Notes: generated by a model not told the origin, from the letters alone. 64,000 bases of DNA from Collybia mongolica (GCA_013420905.1 JAAXNY010000008.1:2852001-2916000), one strand, 5' to 3'. Positions 23,652 through 36,400 are shown, numbered from the stretch's first letter. Numbers and translations: made by a program.

Positions 23652-24494
23652 ATCGCGTCCGGCAGGTCCTTTTGCACAAGAATATATCTTCAAAGGCCCG
23701 GAAAATTAGCAGAAAGGCAAAGGACAACACTAGTAACTGTTTGGAACAAAAAGGTGAGTGAGTAAGGTGGGCGTCCAAGAACAAACGAGTCATTTTTGAA
23801 TGCCCATATTACCAGGCCTGTCGACTTGCATGATGCCCTGCCTCGCGGCCACCACGAGTTCTGATGACCCCGATCGCCAACAAAGCGAGGGGATACACGT
23901 GTCGCAGGTATGTTACGCGTATACGCGTCGCTATTCGGACCCGGACTTAATGCATTTTAAAAACACCGGTTGCATTGCATCTACCTTATACGAAGACAAG
24001 TTTGCCCCCTCAATCCCAAGATCTAAAAGCTGAACGAATTCGTTGAGCGAATTTTCGAGGGATTTCCACTGCTGGGTCAGTGTGTCGGGAGTGATGTTAA
24101 TTATACTTGGCGTTGGAGAAACTGGCAGAACTTGTGTTCGTCATGGCATGTGAGCACAGAGCACTAACTAAAAGGAAATGTCGTTAAGAGTGTTAATAAA
24201 CGATTCTCTGGCTACAAGCGTCTTGTCTCCGACGCCATTGTCAGGCTTGAATAATATGAACATTCGAGTTGAACACTCTACTTCTATTTTCCTACGAACG
24301 TGCAGTACATCTTAAATCGCGGAAAGCTCCCCCAGTTCAACTTGCAGTTATTGAACCTTATCAAGAAACTATCTATACAATCGCGAAAACATTCCGAACC
24401 CGGAGCCCAGAAGAACTTGCGCGAGACTTTTTCGCCAAGCTTGGCATCTCAGTCAGCAGCACTTGCTCATGATCAGTGATACCGTAGACAATTT
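23652..24494. other. Intergenic region, no recognised gene
   Basis: About 840 bp. A 67-codon plus-strand frame at 24269-24472 has a coding-like look (Pro, Glu and Arg-rich helix-forming residues) but no partner exon or family could be recognised. The left end includes the promoter of the RanBP1-domain gene. Confidence 0.4.
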
Positions 24495-24510
24495 ATGACG
24501 TCTATAATGA
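24495..24510 (+). promoter_or_regulatory. ATGACGT upstream element of dehydrogenase copy 1
   Basis: ATGACGTCTATAATGA lies 92 bp upstream of the start codon. The same element, slightly diverged, lies 78 and 73 bp upstream of the two paralogs. The core TGACGTC resembles a bZIP (CRE/ATF-type) site. Conservation among three otherwise diverged upstream regions supports function; the binding factor is inferred. Confidence 0.55.
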
Positions 24511-24586
24511 GTTTCCCGGATGATATAAGGGACGCGTTCCGAGTCCCTTTCGTTCCACCGATCGGACTCGCCATTTACCCACAGCT

Positions 24587-26196
24587 ATGACAGTCCCTGC
24601 CAGTGCTCGCGAATATTATCTTTCTAAAGTACGAGTACACTTTTTCGTCCGGGGTGAATATTTTGCTGATTAACTTGACAGATTGGCTCGTCCGACAACC
24701 TCACTATCCGCACAAAGACGGTCGAGTCACCCAAAGCCAACGAAGTTCTCGTAAAGATACATGCTGTCTCTCTTCAGGTCAGCTGGAAAATCTACCTCTG
24801 GAACCGTTGGGCTTGTGTTGACATCTCGGCCACTTAACAGTTCCGTGATCTGATGGTGGCCAGTGGAACATATATAGCTGAGTAGGTTCGCGCTTTAGAC
24901 TCAATTGGACTGAAGTTTGAATTCGTCACAATGCAAAAGATGCCCCGACAGTAACCTTGTTCCTTGCTCGGACATGGCTGGCGAAATCGTCGCCATTGGA
25001 GAAGATGTGAAAGGATGGAAGAAAGGAGATCGAGTTTGTTCCAATTTTGCAACCGAGCACCTCTATGGAGACATCAGTTACGCCATCAATAAGTCAGCTC
25101 TTGGGGGCCAATCTCCTGGGGTGCTGACCGAGTACAGGACATTCCCTTCGTATGTGAGTTTCTACAATGCTCTGGGTCGCATCCCGATAGCTTACGCTCC
25201 ATTAACTGCAGTCACTAGTGTCCATTCCCAAGCACCTTTCTTACGAAGAGGCTTCGACGCTACCGTAAGTGGTTATCTCGCTGTATCAAACAACATTGCC
25301 CCATCGTAGTACATATAGGTGTGCGGCGGTGACTGCTTACAATGCTCTTCATGGACCGCTGCCCGTGAAAGCGGGTGACTATGTTCTCGCTCTCGGGACT
25401 GGGGGTGTATCAATGTGAGCCCTTTGGTGTTACTTTTCACACTAAAGGTCCATGTACGACGATCGACCAGTTTCGCCCTTCAATTTGCTGTTGCGTCTGG
25501 CGCAATCGTCATCGCCACGTCCTCCTCCGACGATAAACTCAAGATCGCATCCAAGCTGGGCGCAAAACACGTCATTAATTATAAAAAGACGTCGAACTGG
25601 GAGGAGGAGGTAATGAAAATGGTAGGCTATCTACGTGCTTTCAGCGCACGCTCCCAACGCCACAGCTAATGAGCTGCATAGACAAATGGTGTCGGCGTCG
25701 ACCATGTTGTTGAGGTACAATCTCTCTTTTTTCATCCACTTTGTTTGGGAGCTCACGGTATAACCAAGGTTGGTGGTTCTGGAACGCTTATCAAATCAAT
25801 AAAGTCCGTCCGATATGGGGGATACCTCCACCTTATCGGCTTTCTTGCCCAGGTACACAATTACTAGAGAAACTATATAATCTAATAATACTACCCACTT
25901 CGTAGGGGAATGCTAATGTGGATGTCGTCGGTGAGGCCATCTCGAAAGCCATCATCTTAAGGGGTATCGAAGTTGGTTCGGTCGCTCAGTGCGTCTTTTT
26001 ATTATCCTCTATACATCTCCACCCATGTACTGTCCCAAGGTTCAAGGACATGAACCGCCTATTATTTGCAAATCCAGATAAGACACGACCTTATATCGAC
26101 AAGGTTTTCCCCTTCGAGGAGGCGAAGCAGGCTTATGCGTACCTTAAGTCGCAGGCCCATTTCGGAAAGGTCGTCATCAAAGTTTTCAAAGATTAA
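24587..26196 (+). CDS. MDR-family NAD(P)-dependent alcohol dehydrogenase/quinone reductase-like, copy 1
   Basis: Multi-exon gene starting MTVPASAREYYLSK at 24587, first intron donor GTACGA at 24629. Spliced exons give LTIRTKTVESPKANEVLVKI, FRDLMVASGTYI, NLVPCSDMAGEIVAIGEDVK, GWKKGDRV (GroES-like catalytic domain), LGTGGVS (nucleotide-binding glycine motif), FALQFAVASGA, VIATSSSDDKLKIASKLGAK and a C-terminal FPFEEAKQAYAYLKSQAHFG. This is the zinc-type alcohol dehydrogenase-like branch of the medium-chain dehydrogenase/reductase superfamily, about 340 residues. I do not see a clear catalytic Cys-His-Cys zinc set, so a zinc-independent reductase is possible; the substrate cannot be inferred. All introns that I checked keep phase. 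It is the first of three paralogs on the same strand. Confidence 0.88.
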
Positions 26197-28228
26197 CGGG
26201 GCTTTTGTATTCGAGGAGTATCTTTATAAGTATCAAGATAAATGTATGTGCAACTTGTATCATTAAAAAACGAGTCTTAATTCAATCGGTTCCCAACGTA
26301 ACATTCGCCCGCTCTTTATCGTCACCTCACCTTGTCCTGAGTCTTCACAGGCCCCAGGAACTGTTGCAACTTCAGTACCCCCCAATTCCAACAAGATTCC
26401 GGACATTTTACGGACCCCGAAGTATGTCTTGTCAGAACAAGGCGACTCGGATCACGGGTTCTCGCCACCTAACATATGTCGCCGATCGAGCGAAGGCATG
26501 TAACCCCGCCCCGATCACAAACAATATGGAATCTGGATGAAGACAGGTATCAAACTATTCTCAGATCCCCTGAACCGCCTTGGGAAGGCAGTGTCAGACA
26601 TTTCCTAGGAGCCTGGGTCCTGAGGCCTGATCGGTCACCCTTTTCAGGCATAAAAATGCCAGGTCACTCGCACAATTTCCTGATAGGGGTGGATCCAGCG
26701 TGTTCCGGAACTCTTTTCTGAAGAGGAATGTCCCCTCTCCCCACCATTTCTGCCAGTGCAAGTACGGATGTCCGAGTTCGAATCGAGATAAATTTTGGAT
26801 TTTACTAACCATCATATACTATAACCTGGGCTGATCGTTGAGGGCGGTTTTGACGTTAGAACGAAGAAATCTATAAAAATTTGGCCCAGTCCATTGGGTA
26901 TGGCCTCATTCTCAATCTTCTTCGAACTCGGAACTCCAAGCCCAATGGCTTAACGGGACCGCGCCGGCCATTCACACATCCACGCGAGGTGTTCACCAAA
27001 CCCGGCCCCCGGGCTTATCGTGTGCTCGCATTCTTCTTCTCCTTGTGTTGAATGGACTGAAGAGATTCTTTATCTGTGTAATGGGGTGAAGCCCAGACTT
27101 GAGTCAAACTACCGAAATTAACCGGCATGGCAGCTCAACTCACATCTTCAGGGAACCGCCAATCATACCTGATAAGCTCACATCTGTCATGACACGCGGA
27201 TCGTCGTCTCCGAGCTGGAAATTGCAAGTACAGAATATGCTTCTTTTCGTACTCAACGCTCCACAGCAGGAGAAGAATGCAGGGATGCAAGCCGAGTAGT
27301 GGGATGACATCAGTAAAGCCTTTGTTTTAACATGTCAAACGGTATCCAATCCCTTGCCCACCACCTCATCTCAGAATTTCAAATCTGTGTGTGTATAATA
27401 TGACATACTAGTAAAGTAGTTCACTCACGACTCTTCAGATCTGTCCTCGGAAAATACGACTATGGGCAATACCCAGAGATACAAACTCACCATACTCGTT
27501 TCCTAATTACTTCGAGCGCGCTTCCATTCAACCAGTCAAGTGTAAAAATACATGGTCGTCACTTTCGACATATACTCCACTAAAACAGGGCTATGCTAAA
27601 AATTCCAGGCGGTTGGGGCCATGTCATGTATTTGACAGGTTTGCCCTTTGTCATTTGTTCTGATGCTGTTTGACTTTTCAGCCCGGGTACATTAAAGGTG
27701 CGTGCGTGCTAAGTGCGGTCTACCTCCAATTCTGACGTATCTGTTCGAATCGTGTGTCATCGTGAAGGGTGAACTCCACAGCAATGTTAGAGGTGCCTGT
27801 TTTGGACCCTTCGGGTCGTGAAATATGCTGACATGTCCTGTTGGGCTAAGTGCGGGGTAGGTGGAGAAAAGGTGGGAGACGGATTATTTGAGCTCGCAAA
27901 TTGTGACTTTGAATGCGCCATATTCTAGATCAACGATAAGCGAAAGGATACTAGAATAGAACAACCCCCCCCTCCCTCAGAACGAATATCGAAACTCTAA
28001 GCAAAAGCGCTTTACTGCAGGGCGCTATATCAAATTCGCGGATCCCATGGCTAACCTATTCCCGCGGGTGAAAATTTTGTCATGACGGAGGGTCATCAAA
28101 ACACTCAAGCAACGTGTGTCTGATCCTGCCGAGGGCGAACCTCCACTTCAACGGATTGATGCTTCCATACTCGTCACGATAATGAAGCCTTACACATGAA
28201 GTAGTCTGCATTGGGCGTCGACGAATAG
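26197..28228. other. 2-kb intergenic region, no recognised gene
   Basis: Short frames only, no domain. A tRNA B-box-like string near 26771-26785 lacks any matching A-box and cloverleaf. The right end includes the hydrophobin promoter. Confidence 0.4.
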
Positions 28229-28235
28229 TATAAAG
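28229..28235 (+). promoter_or_regulatory. TATA box of the hydrophobin gene
   Basis: TATAAAG, 85 bp upstream of the hydrophobin ATG, in a position and context that fit a strongly expressed fungal gene. Confidence 0.55.
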
Positions 28236-28319
28236 GACGGCCTATTGAAGAGACGAATAGTCAATCATCCAAACAACTCATATATTCTAAACAACCCACC
28301 AATCTATATCTCTCACAAA

Positions 28320-28887
28320 ATGTTCTCTCGCATTTCTACCATCGCCATGCTCGCTTTGCCTCTCCTTGCTGCCGCCACTACTACCCCCACCACGCCCGCT
28401 AGTCAGTGCAACACTGGAGACTTGCAATGCTGCAACTCTTCGCAGGAGGTATGTTCTCTCATAGCATTACCTGTTGTGCAGTCGCTAAACGCGACGATAG
28501 TCCGACGCTCTCACTGGGCCGATCTTCTCTCTCCTTACTCTTCTTGGAATTAACGTCGCTAGTCTCACTGGCTTAGTCGGCTGTAAGTTAATCATAGTGG
28601 TTTCACCATGTATCAAAACTCACGTATATCCGCCGTTAATAGCGACTTGCTCCCCTCTCACAATCATTGGAGGCGGAGGAAGCTCCTGGTAAATCCCATT
28701 CTGTATCTAGCACTGGTACATACCTGATACTGCGTTCTCGTAGCACCGCTCAGCCCGTCTGCTGCAGCAACAACAGCTTCGTGAGTACAATCAATAAAGT
28801 TTGCTGTTTATCACTCTGATGTTGACTTGTGTGTCATAGAATGGACTGATTGCCATCGGATGCACTCCGGTCAACGTCAACCTTTGA
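28320..28887 (+). CDS. Class I hydrophobin
   Basis: Five exons join in frame: 28320-28448, 28501-28582, 28643-28688, 28744-28780 and 28840-28887 (342 nt, 113 aa). A signal peptide (MFSRISTIAMLALPLLAAA) is followed by CNTGDLQCC, a Ser/Leu/Gly-rich loop (IFSLLTLLGINVASLTGLVG), TCSPLTIIGGGGSSC, TAQPVCC and a final Cys in IGCTPVNVNL. The spacing C-X6-CC-Xn-C-X12-C-X5-CC-X12-C is that of class I hydrophobins with all eight cysteines. These secreted proteins self-assemble at air-water interfaces into rodlets that coat hyphae, spores and fruit bodies. Reading straight through the first intron hits a stop, so an unspliced ORF call would truncate the gene; the acceptor at 28500 (GATAG) restores the frame. 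It lies alone between dehydrogenase copies 1 and 2. Confidence 0.96.
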
Positions 28888-30329
28888 AGAGGGTTGCGAC
28901 GAACCTCCGCCAGCTTACTCAGATCGTAGGCACCTGCTCGGTTGTAAAGATATGATGATTCTGTACCTGTTCTTCGGACTTGTTAGTGCGCGCACAATAT
29001 AAATGAAGTTTCCTTCACGAAAAGCTGCTTGGTTTGAGGGCAAGAGTTCCTTGGAAAGTTGCGATTCTGTTCTACGGGTCTCGATACATGGCTCATTTCC
29101 GGGGCCCCGTTGTACCAGAAAGGATGATCCATGCGTGACTTGTCCCTCGATTGCGCTCGATTTGGCTCGACCAACTTTTCACCGTGTATTGGGTTCATGC
29201 TTGATTTTTTGTGCCTTTCCGTGAATAAAACGTCTTCCCTATAGCAGAGCAACGAGCAGCCTAGGCATGGACTGGACAGAAACGTAGGGCAAATCACTAG
29301 AAATGGTAGCGGGAACCCAGGTTATCTGGAAGAGACATCATGGAGGTAGTCTCAGCCACAATTCATTGATATCCACAGGAGGCTAAGTGTTTTGTACTTG
29401 TTCCTCCAGGTCGTTTGGAAATCGGTCGGCCTTCTCCCTCTCTTGGATCCTGAGGTTGGAGGCCTCGTTTCCCTCATAAGAAAGTGGCGCTGTGTATTCT
29501 TGTTGCCTGAGATGTCCACGATTAAAAACGGCCATGTTGATATATAGAACTTGAGCCGCTGGTGTTGCGGTGTGAGACGACTCGAAGGGCGTGGTTGAAT
29601 GTGAATGTTCGGATTTCATCGGCTCGGTGCCCTGACAAACCCCAACAAATATTTCAGCATTGAAGGCTAGTAGTCTCGAGACCTGACTCTTATATATAAT
29701 TTTATGAAGACAATCGATCACACGTTTATAGAGGCATTGACTACCTCTTGACTATTTCTTGAACTTTTGGGTTGCACTGGGAGAGTTTCCAATCTGTTCA
29801 CAGTTTTTTCAACGACTATCTGTCATATTTCTCTTGTCACATTTGGACCCGTTACGGCTCAATGCATCACTGTGGGACGGTTTGGAGGTCTTAGGGTATC
29901 GGGGGTGGGGTTGGCTTTAGAACAGTAGATTGTTTTTGGACATTGTACTCGTCATATGCCTGGTGAGTACTGGATAATTTTTGTGGGAGGAAGCGTTGCT
30001 AATTACAGACGGTTTTCCGACTGAAAAGCCTATTGCCGATATGCATCATGTGGTCAACCTTCGAGATGAAATAATAAATTCAAGATCTGAACACGACTAC
30101 TCTCTCTAGACATTCAATTCATTTCGCTTGCAACTCGACGAAGTTCGGCCTCGTTCTGATTCTAGACTTCTGATAAAGGTGAGTTGGATTGGCCAACGGG
30201 AACCTACGAAAGCCCGAGTCCATCCAATCGCAAACTTTATGCTTGGAGCTCCGGACCTGTTTGCCGGTTGAGTATCTTGATTGATATTAAAATAGCACTT
30301 CAACAATGCAATGCACTATAAATGAATCC
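28888..30329. other. 1.4-kb intergenic region, no recognised gene
   Basis: A minus-strand frame at 29383-29721 (112 codons) ends in a Lys/Glu/Asp-rich hydrophilic stretch and might be an exon, but it has no recognised family and no clear ATG context. Nothing else seen. Confidence 0.4.
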
Positions 30330-30345
30330 ATGACGTCTACTATGA
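30330..30345 (+). promoter_or_regulatory. ATGACGT upstream element of dehydrogenase copy 2
   Basis: ATGACGTCTACTATGA, 78 bp upstream of the start codon and nearly identical to the copy 1 element. Confidence 0.55.
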
Positions 30346-30407
30346 TTTCTCAAGGTGAGCATATAAATGGCTCCCGTTCCAATGATAGAACCCATTTCTC
30401 TACATCC

Positions 30408-32002
30408 ATGGAAATACCTACTACTGTTCATGAATATTATCTTCCTAAGGCATCCGTTCATCTATGCATCTTAAGTTAATATCTCATTGATTGCCCTGAC
30501 AGGTTGGTTCGCCTGACAATCTCATTATCCGCACCAAGATTGTTGAATCGCCCAAAGCCAACGAAGTTCTCGTCAAGGTCCATGCCGTCTCTCTTCAGGT
30601 CAGTTTGAACTTTACTTTTCAACCATTGAACTCGAATAGACGCCAATTTCTTGACAGTTCCGCGATCTGGAGGTTGCCCTCGGAGAATATCCGGCTAGGT
30701 AAGTTTGTATGTAAACACGATTCAGACTCGAGTTTAAAATTGGCACAATGTAAAAGCTATCCCGACCACCTCGTTCCTTGCTCAGATATGGCTGGCGAAA
30801 TCGTTGCTGTTGGAGAAGATGTGAAAGAGTGGAAGAAAGGAGACCGAATTTGCGCCAACCTCGCAGCTGACCACCTTTATGGAGACACCAACTACATCAT
30901 TAAACAGTCGGAACTTGGGTGTCAAACTCCTGGGGTGCTGACCGAGTACAGGACGTTCTCTTCTCATGTAAATCACCTTGATTTTCCTGTCCTCTTGTCG
31001 CTGGCTTATAATTTCATTTTTTACAGTCACTGGTATCTATTCCTCAGCACCTTTCTTACAAGGAGGCCTCTACACTGCCGTGAGTGGCTTTTGCCCTTCG
31101 TCGAATGTTATTTCATCATAGTACATACAGGTGTGCAGCACTAACTGCCTACAATGCTCTTCATGGACCCGTGCCTTTGAAGGCAGGTGACTATGTTCTT
31201 GTCCTCGGGACTGGTGGTGTATCAACGTGAGCTTTAATATTCCTTCTTCTAAGATCCATCAACGACTATCACGTAGTTTCGCACTTCAGTTCGCCGTGGC
31301 ATCCGGCGCCACCGTTATCGCCACGTCCTCTTCCGATGATAAACTCAAAATCGCATCCAAGTTGGGCGCGAAACATGTCATTAATTATAAGAAGACGCCG
31401 AACTGGGATGAGGAGGTGTTGAAGATTGCAAGTTCAACACTCTCATCGTGCTTTCAACGCCACAACTGATAAGCCACACAGACTAATGGTCTCGGCGTTG
31501 ATCACATTGTTGAGGTATTGTCCCTTGTCTTCAAACCAGCTAGTTGGAAGGCTCATGGTGCTTCCAAGGTTGGTGGCTACGGAACGTTGGCCGAATCGGT
31601 CAAATCCGTCCGATATGCGGGATACATACACCTCATTGGATATGTCTCGGGCCAGGTAACAATTACCGGAGACGCTTTTATCTTTTATTGACACTACCCG
31701 TTTCTCAGGAGAAAAATGACATGGATGTCGTCGTTTCAGCCATCTCAAAGGCTCTCATCCTACGGGGCATTCAAATTGGTTCTGTCGCTCAGTACGTCTT
31801 GGTCGTCCTTCTCTGTACTTTTTCTGATCTACGTTCTGCATCAAGGTTCAAGGACATGACTCGACTACTGTCTGCGAATCCAGAGACGACACGGCCTGTT
31901 GTTGACAAAGTCTTCCCTTTCGAACAGGCGAAACAAGCTTATGCGTACCTTAAGTCGCAGGCCCATGTCGGAAAGGTTGTCATCAAAGTTTCCAACGATT
32001 AA
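30408..32002 (+). CDS. MDR-family dehydrogenase/quinone reductase-like, copy 2
   Basis: Paralog of the gene at 24587 with the same exon layout. It starts MEIPTTVHEYYLPK at 30408 and continues VGSPDNLIIRTKIVESPKAN, FRDLEVALGEYPAS, HLVPCSDMAGEIVAVGEDVK, LGTGGVST, FALQFAVASGATVIATSSSD and FPFEQAKQAYAYLKSQAHVG to the stop at 32000-32002. The first intron begins with GC (30450-30451, AAG|GCATCC) where copies 1 and 3 have GT; without splicing the frame stops within ten codons. All other introns that I followed are GT-AG and in phase. Role as for copy 1: an NAD(P)-dependent reductase or dehydrogenase of unknown substrate. Whether copy 2 is fully functional depends on that GC donor. Confidence 0.85.
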
Positions 32003-33035
32003 CAGGACCTTGTATCTGCCGATTTTTTTTGTAGATTGTGAGTAATGAATATATATGCGACAATACAACCTGCAGTAGTGTCATCGAACACAAACCATAA
32101 TTCAGAGCTACTACTGCTTATGGTGGTGGTGGTGGTGGTAACACTTATTGGAGTTGGTCCCATCGAAGGTCCGTCCTACGTCTTGTCACTTTTTGCCGTT
32201 ACGAGCAGACTCCCGCAATCTCTGGAAGCTTTGGAAGCCGAAATCAAGCACAGGAGACATTATATACCTGTTTGGCATTATCAACTAAAATCGTTTGGTA
32301 CGTTGCCCTCCACTATACCCTCAACCTGAAGTTGATGTAATGCAAATACTAGTCAACTTGCCGGTTAACCTGATCTCTTGTAACTAGATACTAAAGGGAT
32401 AATAAAAATGCCTTGCATGATCATGACCATGCTTGCTCACCACAATTCGAGGGGGGCAAGGCCGGAGTGATCAGTCTTGTTTCGTTGTTGCGGACTATTT
32501 ACATGGACACGTGGTCGATGCTGAGTAACGGTGTGACTCTGCAAACCAAGTGCAGACTATGATCATGCCCCAACTGGCGAAAACTGTCAAATCTTCTCTC
32601 AGCGTCTTCTTGGTTCCAGCAGTGTAGGTACAGGCGAGAGAACTAGAAGAGGAACCTTGCAGGGCAAGACCCTCCTTAAGAACACGCAGGGAAGGCAAGG
32701 TTCCTAGTGGAGATGATGGTCGTGAGTGGCGGGGGTGTAGTAAGACAAAATGTTCCAGATAGAGTCTTAGCGGCGGAGCAGGGAGCGGTAATAGGTTGGA
32801 GTGGATAACTAGTGGGCGCAAGACAGAGGGGACAAGCTCTCATACCGAGGCAGCGAGGACGAGGACTTCACCATTTCACACTAGGTCGGCTCAAATTTGA
32901 AATGGATCATCAGTGGATATGAGATCTGCACCATCTCATCGGACCTACTACACAGTTTGAAATCACGGACAGGTTTCCAAGCCCAGCTCGCAGACGTCAA
33001 ATTCGAATCGTGTCATGAACCTATTTTTACATGTG
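32003..33035. other. Intergenic region between dehydrogenase copy 2 and the retrotransposon
   Basis: About 1 kb. It holds a (TGG)n microsatellite at 32121-32139 and an unrecognised minus-strand frame at 32495-32821 (108 codons, Ser/Leu/Pro-rich). No gene can be supported. Confidence 0.4.
32121..32139 (+). repeat. (TGG)n microsatellite
   Basis: Six perfect TGG units plus one base in non-coding sequence. Confidence 0.8.
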
Positions 33036-33040
33036 CAATA
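33036..33040. repeat. Target site duplication, left (CAATA)
   Basis: CAATA directly before the 5' LTR and again at 38177-38181 directly after the 3' LTR; 5 bp is the usual target duplication length of copia elements. Confidence 0.88.
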
Positions 33041-33296
33041 TGTTGGAAGACAATCCGAATCGACGGATCATACCCCGAGGCTGCGCCTCGATCTTGTTGG
33101 ACCCGCGCTCGCACCGTCGAATGCTTATACCCTCGCATGGACTGCCCATGCTCGTTCCCTTTCTTATTATACTCATTGTATTCGCACTGACCTCTAGTCT
33201 ACCATTACTTACAATAGGTACTCATTGTATAAATACTCCTCGTGTACTCTATGTTCTATAGTCAATCTACTATCTTCTACATTTTACCTCTCTCTA
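33041..33296 (+). repeat. 5' LTR
   Basis: 256 bp, begins TGTTGGAAGA and ends CTCTCTA; contains a TATAAATA box at 33228-33235 that probably starts the genomic transcript. Matches the 3' LTR base for base as far as I can read. Confidence 0.95.
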
Positions 33297-33312
33297 GGTT
33301 ATGGGCCCTTGC
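33297..33312 (+). promoter_or_regulatory. Primer-binding site, half-tRNA type
   Basis: GGTTATGGGCCCTTGC follows the LTR without a gap. It is complementary to the anticodon stem-loop of eukaryotic initiator tRNA-Met (GGGCCCAUAACC core), not to a tRNA 3' end. Drosophila copia is known to prime from a 5' half of that tRNA, so the same mechanism is inferred here. Confidence 0.75.
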
Positions 33313-33407
33313 TTCGCGCTCTAAACCACCGCATTACCCCGCTGCTTTACCTTTTACACGCGCTCAGCAAACTTTTTTTCTGACCAACACCTCGCTCCAT
33401 TGCTACA

Positions 33408-36400
33408 ATGTCCAAAGAAGAATACTTCAAGGTTCCCAAGCTACTTGCTGATGGCAGCAACTGGGTGACCTACAAAGATAGACTCCGGTGGGCTCTTGAT
33501 GCTCGCGGCATGCTCGACCAGCTCGAGAATGACACACCCGAACCTCTCATTCCCACCGTAACATCTTCCACCTCGGCAACGCCGGCTCTGCCAGCCACGC
33601 CAGGAGGGCCAGGGACCACCTCAGGTCTGTCCGATGATCGTATCGCTGCTCGAGGCTATGAAATCCGTCACGAGAAGTGGCGATTGGCCGAGGCGACGAT
33701 CAAGCAATGTATTGCAAGTACCGTGCCTGACTCTGTTTTTAACCGAGTTAAGGTGAAGAAGTCTGCAAAGGCTGTCTGGGACGCCGTTGCAGTCATTTTC
33801 GAGGACCGGTCACTGATGGTGGCCATCGACCTGCGAAAGAAAATGCAGAATGAGAAGTGCGACGAAAAGGATGACGTACGAACTCACTTTGACAAGTTCG
33901 CTGACATGAACGCTCGCCTCGCTTCAATGGGAGTTACACTCACAGATCACGAATACGCAACCATGTTGATTGGATCGCTTCCCTCCGTTTATGACCCCAC
34001 CATTTCCTCCATCGTTGCATCAGCTTCCCTGAGCAAGATGGAACTCAACCCCGACACTATCACTCACCTCATCACCGACGACTACGAACGCCGAGTTGTC
34101 AACAACCGTACCAAGTCAAAGAAGGACGACAAAGATGCTGCCTTCCATGCTGGAGGGGGATCGAAGGGCGGAAGGAAAGGACCGAGGAAGGATATTACTT
34201 GCCACAATTGCTCGAAGAAGGGGCACATGAAGGCGGATTGCTGGGGGCCGGGTGGTGGAAAGGAGGGACAGGGGCCAAAGGGGAAGAAGGCTGGGGGAAC
34301 GGCTGCCAACGCGGCAGCAGGGGAGGAGGAGGATGGTGTTTGGGCTGTGGTTGATGAGGAAGAGGTGATGGAAGACTGGATCAATGACACTGATGAGTCA
34401 ATTGATTATGCCATACTCGACAACGACAACGGCGTACCTTCTCACATTCCCGACGCACACCCATCCAACAGTGACCGTCTTCGCTTCATTCTCCTATCCT
34501 CATATTGCTCCCGCCCTACCCTTGATGACGACAACGATTCCATGCCCTCGCTTCAAGCCGTCAGTGACAGTTCCATTGACGAGGATGAAGACGGGTACAT
34601 ACCCATTGATAACAACCACATCTGCACGAGTTTTGCAGGTGCTGTTGTAGCTGGTACTGAGGCCTCTCGCAAGGCAGAGAGCGACCTCTACGACTCTGGA
34701 GCATCCCGACATATGACTCCTTTTCGACACCGACTGATCAACTACACCAAGATCGAGTCGCGACCCATCACTGCAGCAGACAAGCGCGTTTTTCACGCAA
34801 TTGGAAAGGGCGACATGCGAATCCAAATCCCAAACGGCAAGACCTGCACGACCGTCTTACTCAAGGACGTCCTCTATGCGCCAGACATGGGACTCACCAT
34901 CATATCTATCAGCCGCGTTGCTGCCGCCGGATTCGCCACACTCTTTCGTGCCAACTTCTGCCGCATCTTTGACCCCAAGCAACGCCGGATCGGACATATC
35001 CATGTTACAACCAATGGGCTCTACCGTGTTGACCACGACGAAGCCGTCTCCACCGCCAGCACCTCAGCCACTACACTCAGCTTGGATGAGCTGCACCGAC
35101 GAATGGGCCACATCGCCCCTGATGCCGCACGGAAGCTAGTGAAGGATGGGCTGGTTGTTGGAGTTGAGTTAAAAGGAAAGGAGGATGTAGGATCGTGTGA
35201 CTCATGCGAGTACGCGAAGGCAACAAGGAAGAGGATTAAGAAGGAAAGGGTTGAACCAAGAGCTGAGAACTTTGGAGATGAAATTCACTCTGATGTGTGG
35301 GGACCGTCACAAACCGAAACCATTCGCAAACGCAAATATTACGTGTCATTCACTGACGACAATACCCGCTACACCCGCGTCGAACTCCTGCGATCGAAGG
35401 ACGAGACTTTTGAAGCCTACCGGAACTTCGAGGCCTGGGCACAAACTCAGCACAACGCCAAGGTCAAACGACTCCGCAGTGATCGCGGCGGTGAATACAC
35501 CAGCGTTGAATTCACGGCTCACCTAAATTCCCAAGGCACTGAACGCCGTCTCACCACCCATGACACTCCTGAGCATAACGGCATTGCCGAAGCTCTCAAC
35601 CGTCGACTCCTCGAACGTGTCCGTGCCATGTTACACCAGAGCGGATTACCGAAGTACCTTTGGGGTGACGCTATCCAACATGCAGTCTGGCTCAAAAATC
35701 GCACGTCAACCCGAGCCCTGGACAACATGACACCTTACGAAGCACTCACCGGCAACAAACCAGACCTCTCAAATCTCCACGAGTGGGGATCCAAAGTGTG
35801 GGTCCATGACAGCACAAACGGAAAGCTTGAAGGCCGCTCTAACATTGGACGATGGGTTGGCTTCGACAATGATAGCACACATGCTCACCGGATTTACTGG
35901 CCTATGCAACACACTGTCTCTATCGAGCGAAACATCAAGTTTGACGAACATGAAGTCCCACTCCCTACACCTTCCATTGTTGACGACACGCCGTTTGAGG
36001 GGGAGAATGAAGATTCCAACCTGCCTGTCGACAACCCACTGTCACGCACCCCTGAACACGAGACCCCTCTTGTCACCCAAACCCCGGCTAACCCTGCCAT
36101 TCCTCCCGAAACATCCACACGCCCCAAACGAACCATCAAACCATCTGCCTACGTTGAACGTCTCCGCGCTGGAGAAGGCACAATTAAGGGCCACTACAGG
36201 AATGGACGACCCATTGGTAAAACCACCCCTGATGGACTCCAAACCGACTCGGACGATGTTGGAGCTGTTGGAGAGGACTGGGAAGACATAGAATTGGGGG
36301 GAGTCGAATTTGCTATGGGAGCTGCTTCAGGAGAGGCTGAGGGAATGGACCCGAAGACGTTGGAAGAGGCGAAGGAAAGGTCAGACTGGTCAATGTGGGA

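Noticed and set aside
26760..26800. tRNA B-box-like sequence GAGTTCGAATC
   Set aside because: No A-box upstream at the right distance and no cloverleaf can be drawn.
28441..28553. Apparent early stop in the hydrophobin
   Set aside because: Using the acceptor at 28500 instead of a nearer AG restores the frame and yields all eight hydrophobin cysteines.
33041..33296. LTR ORFs repeated at 33031-33261 and 37920-38141
   Set aside because: Identical frames in both LTRs are only LTR sequence, not genes.
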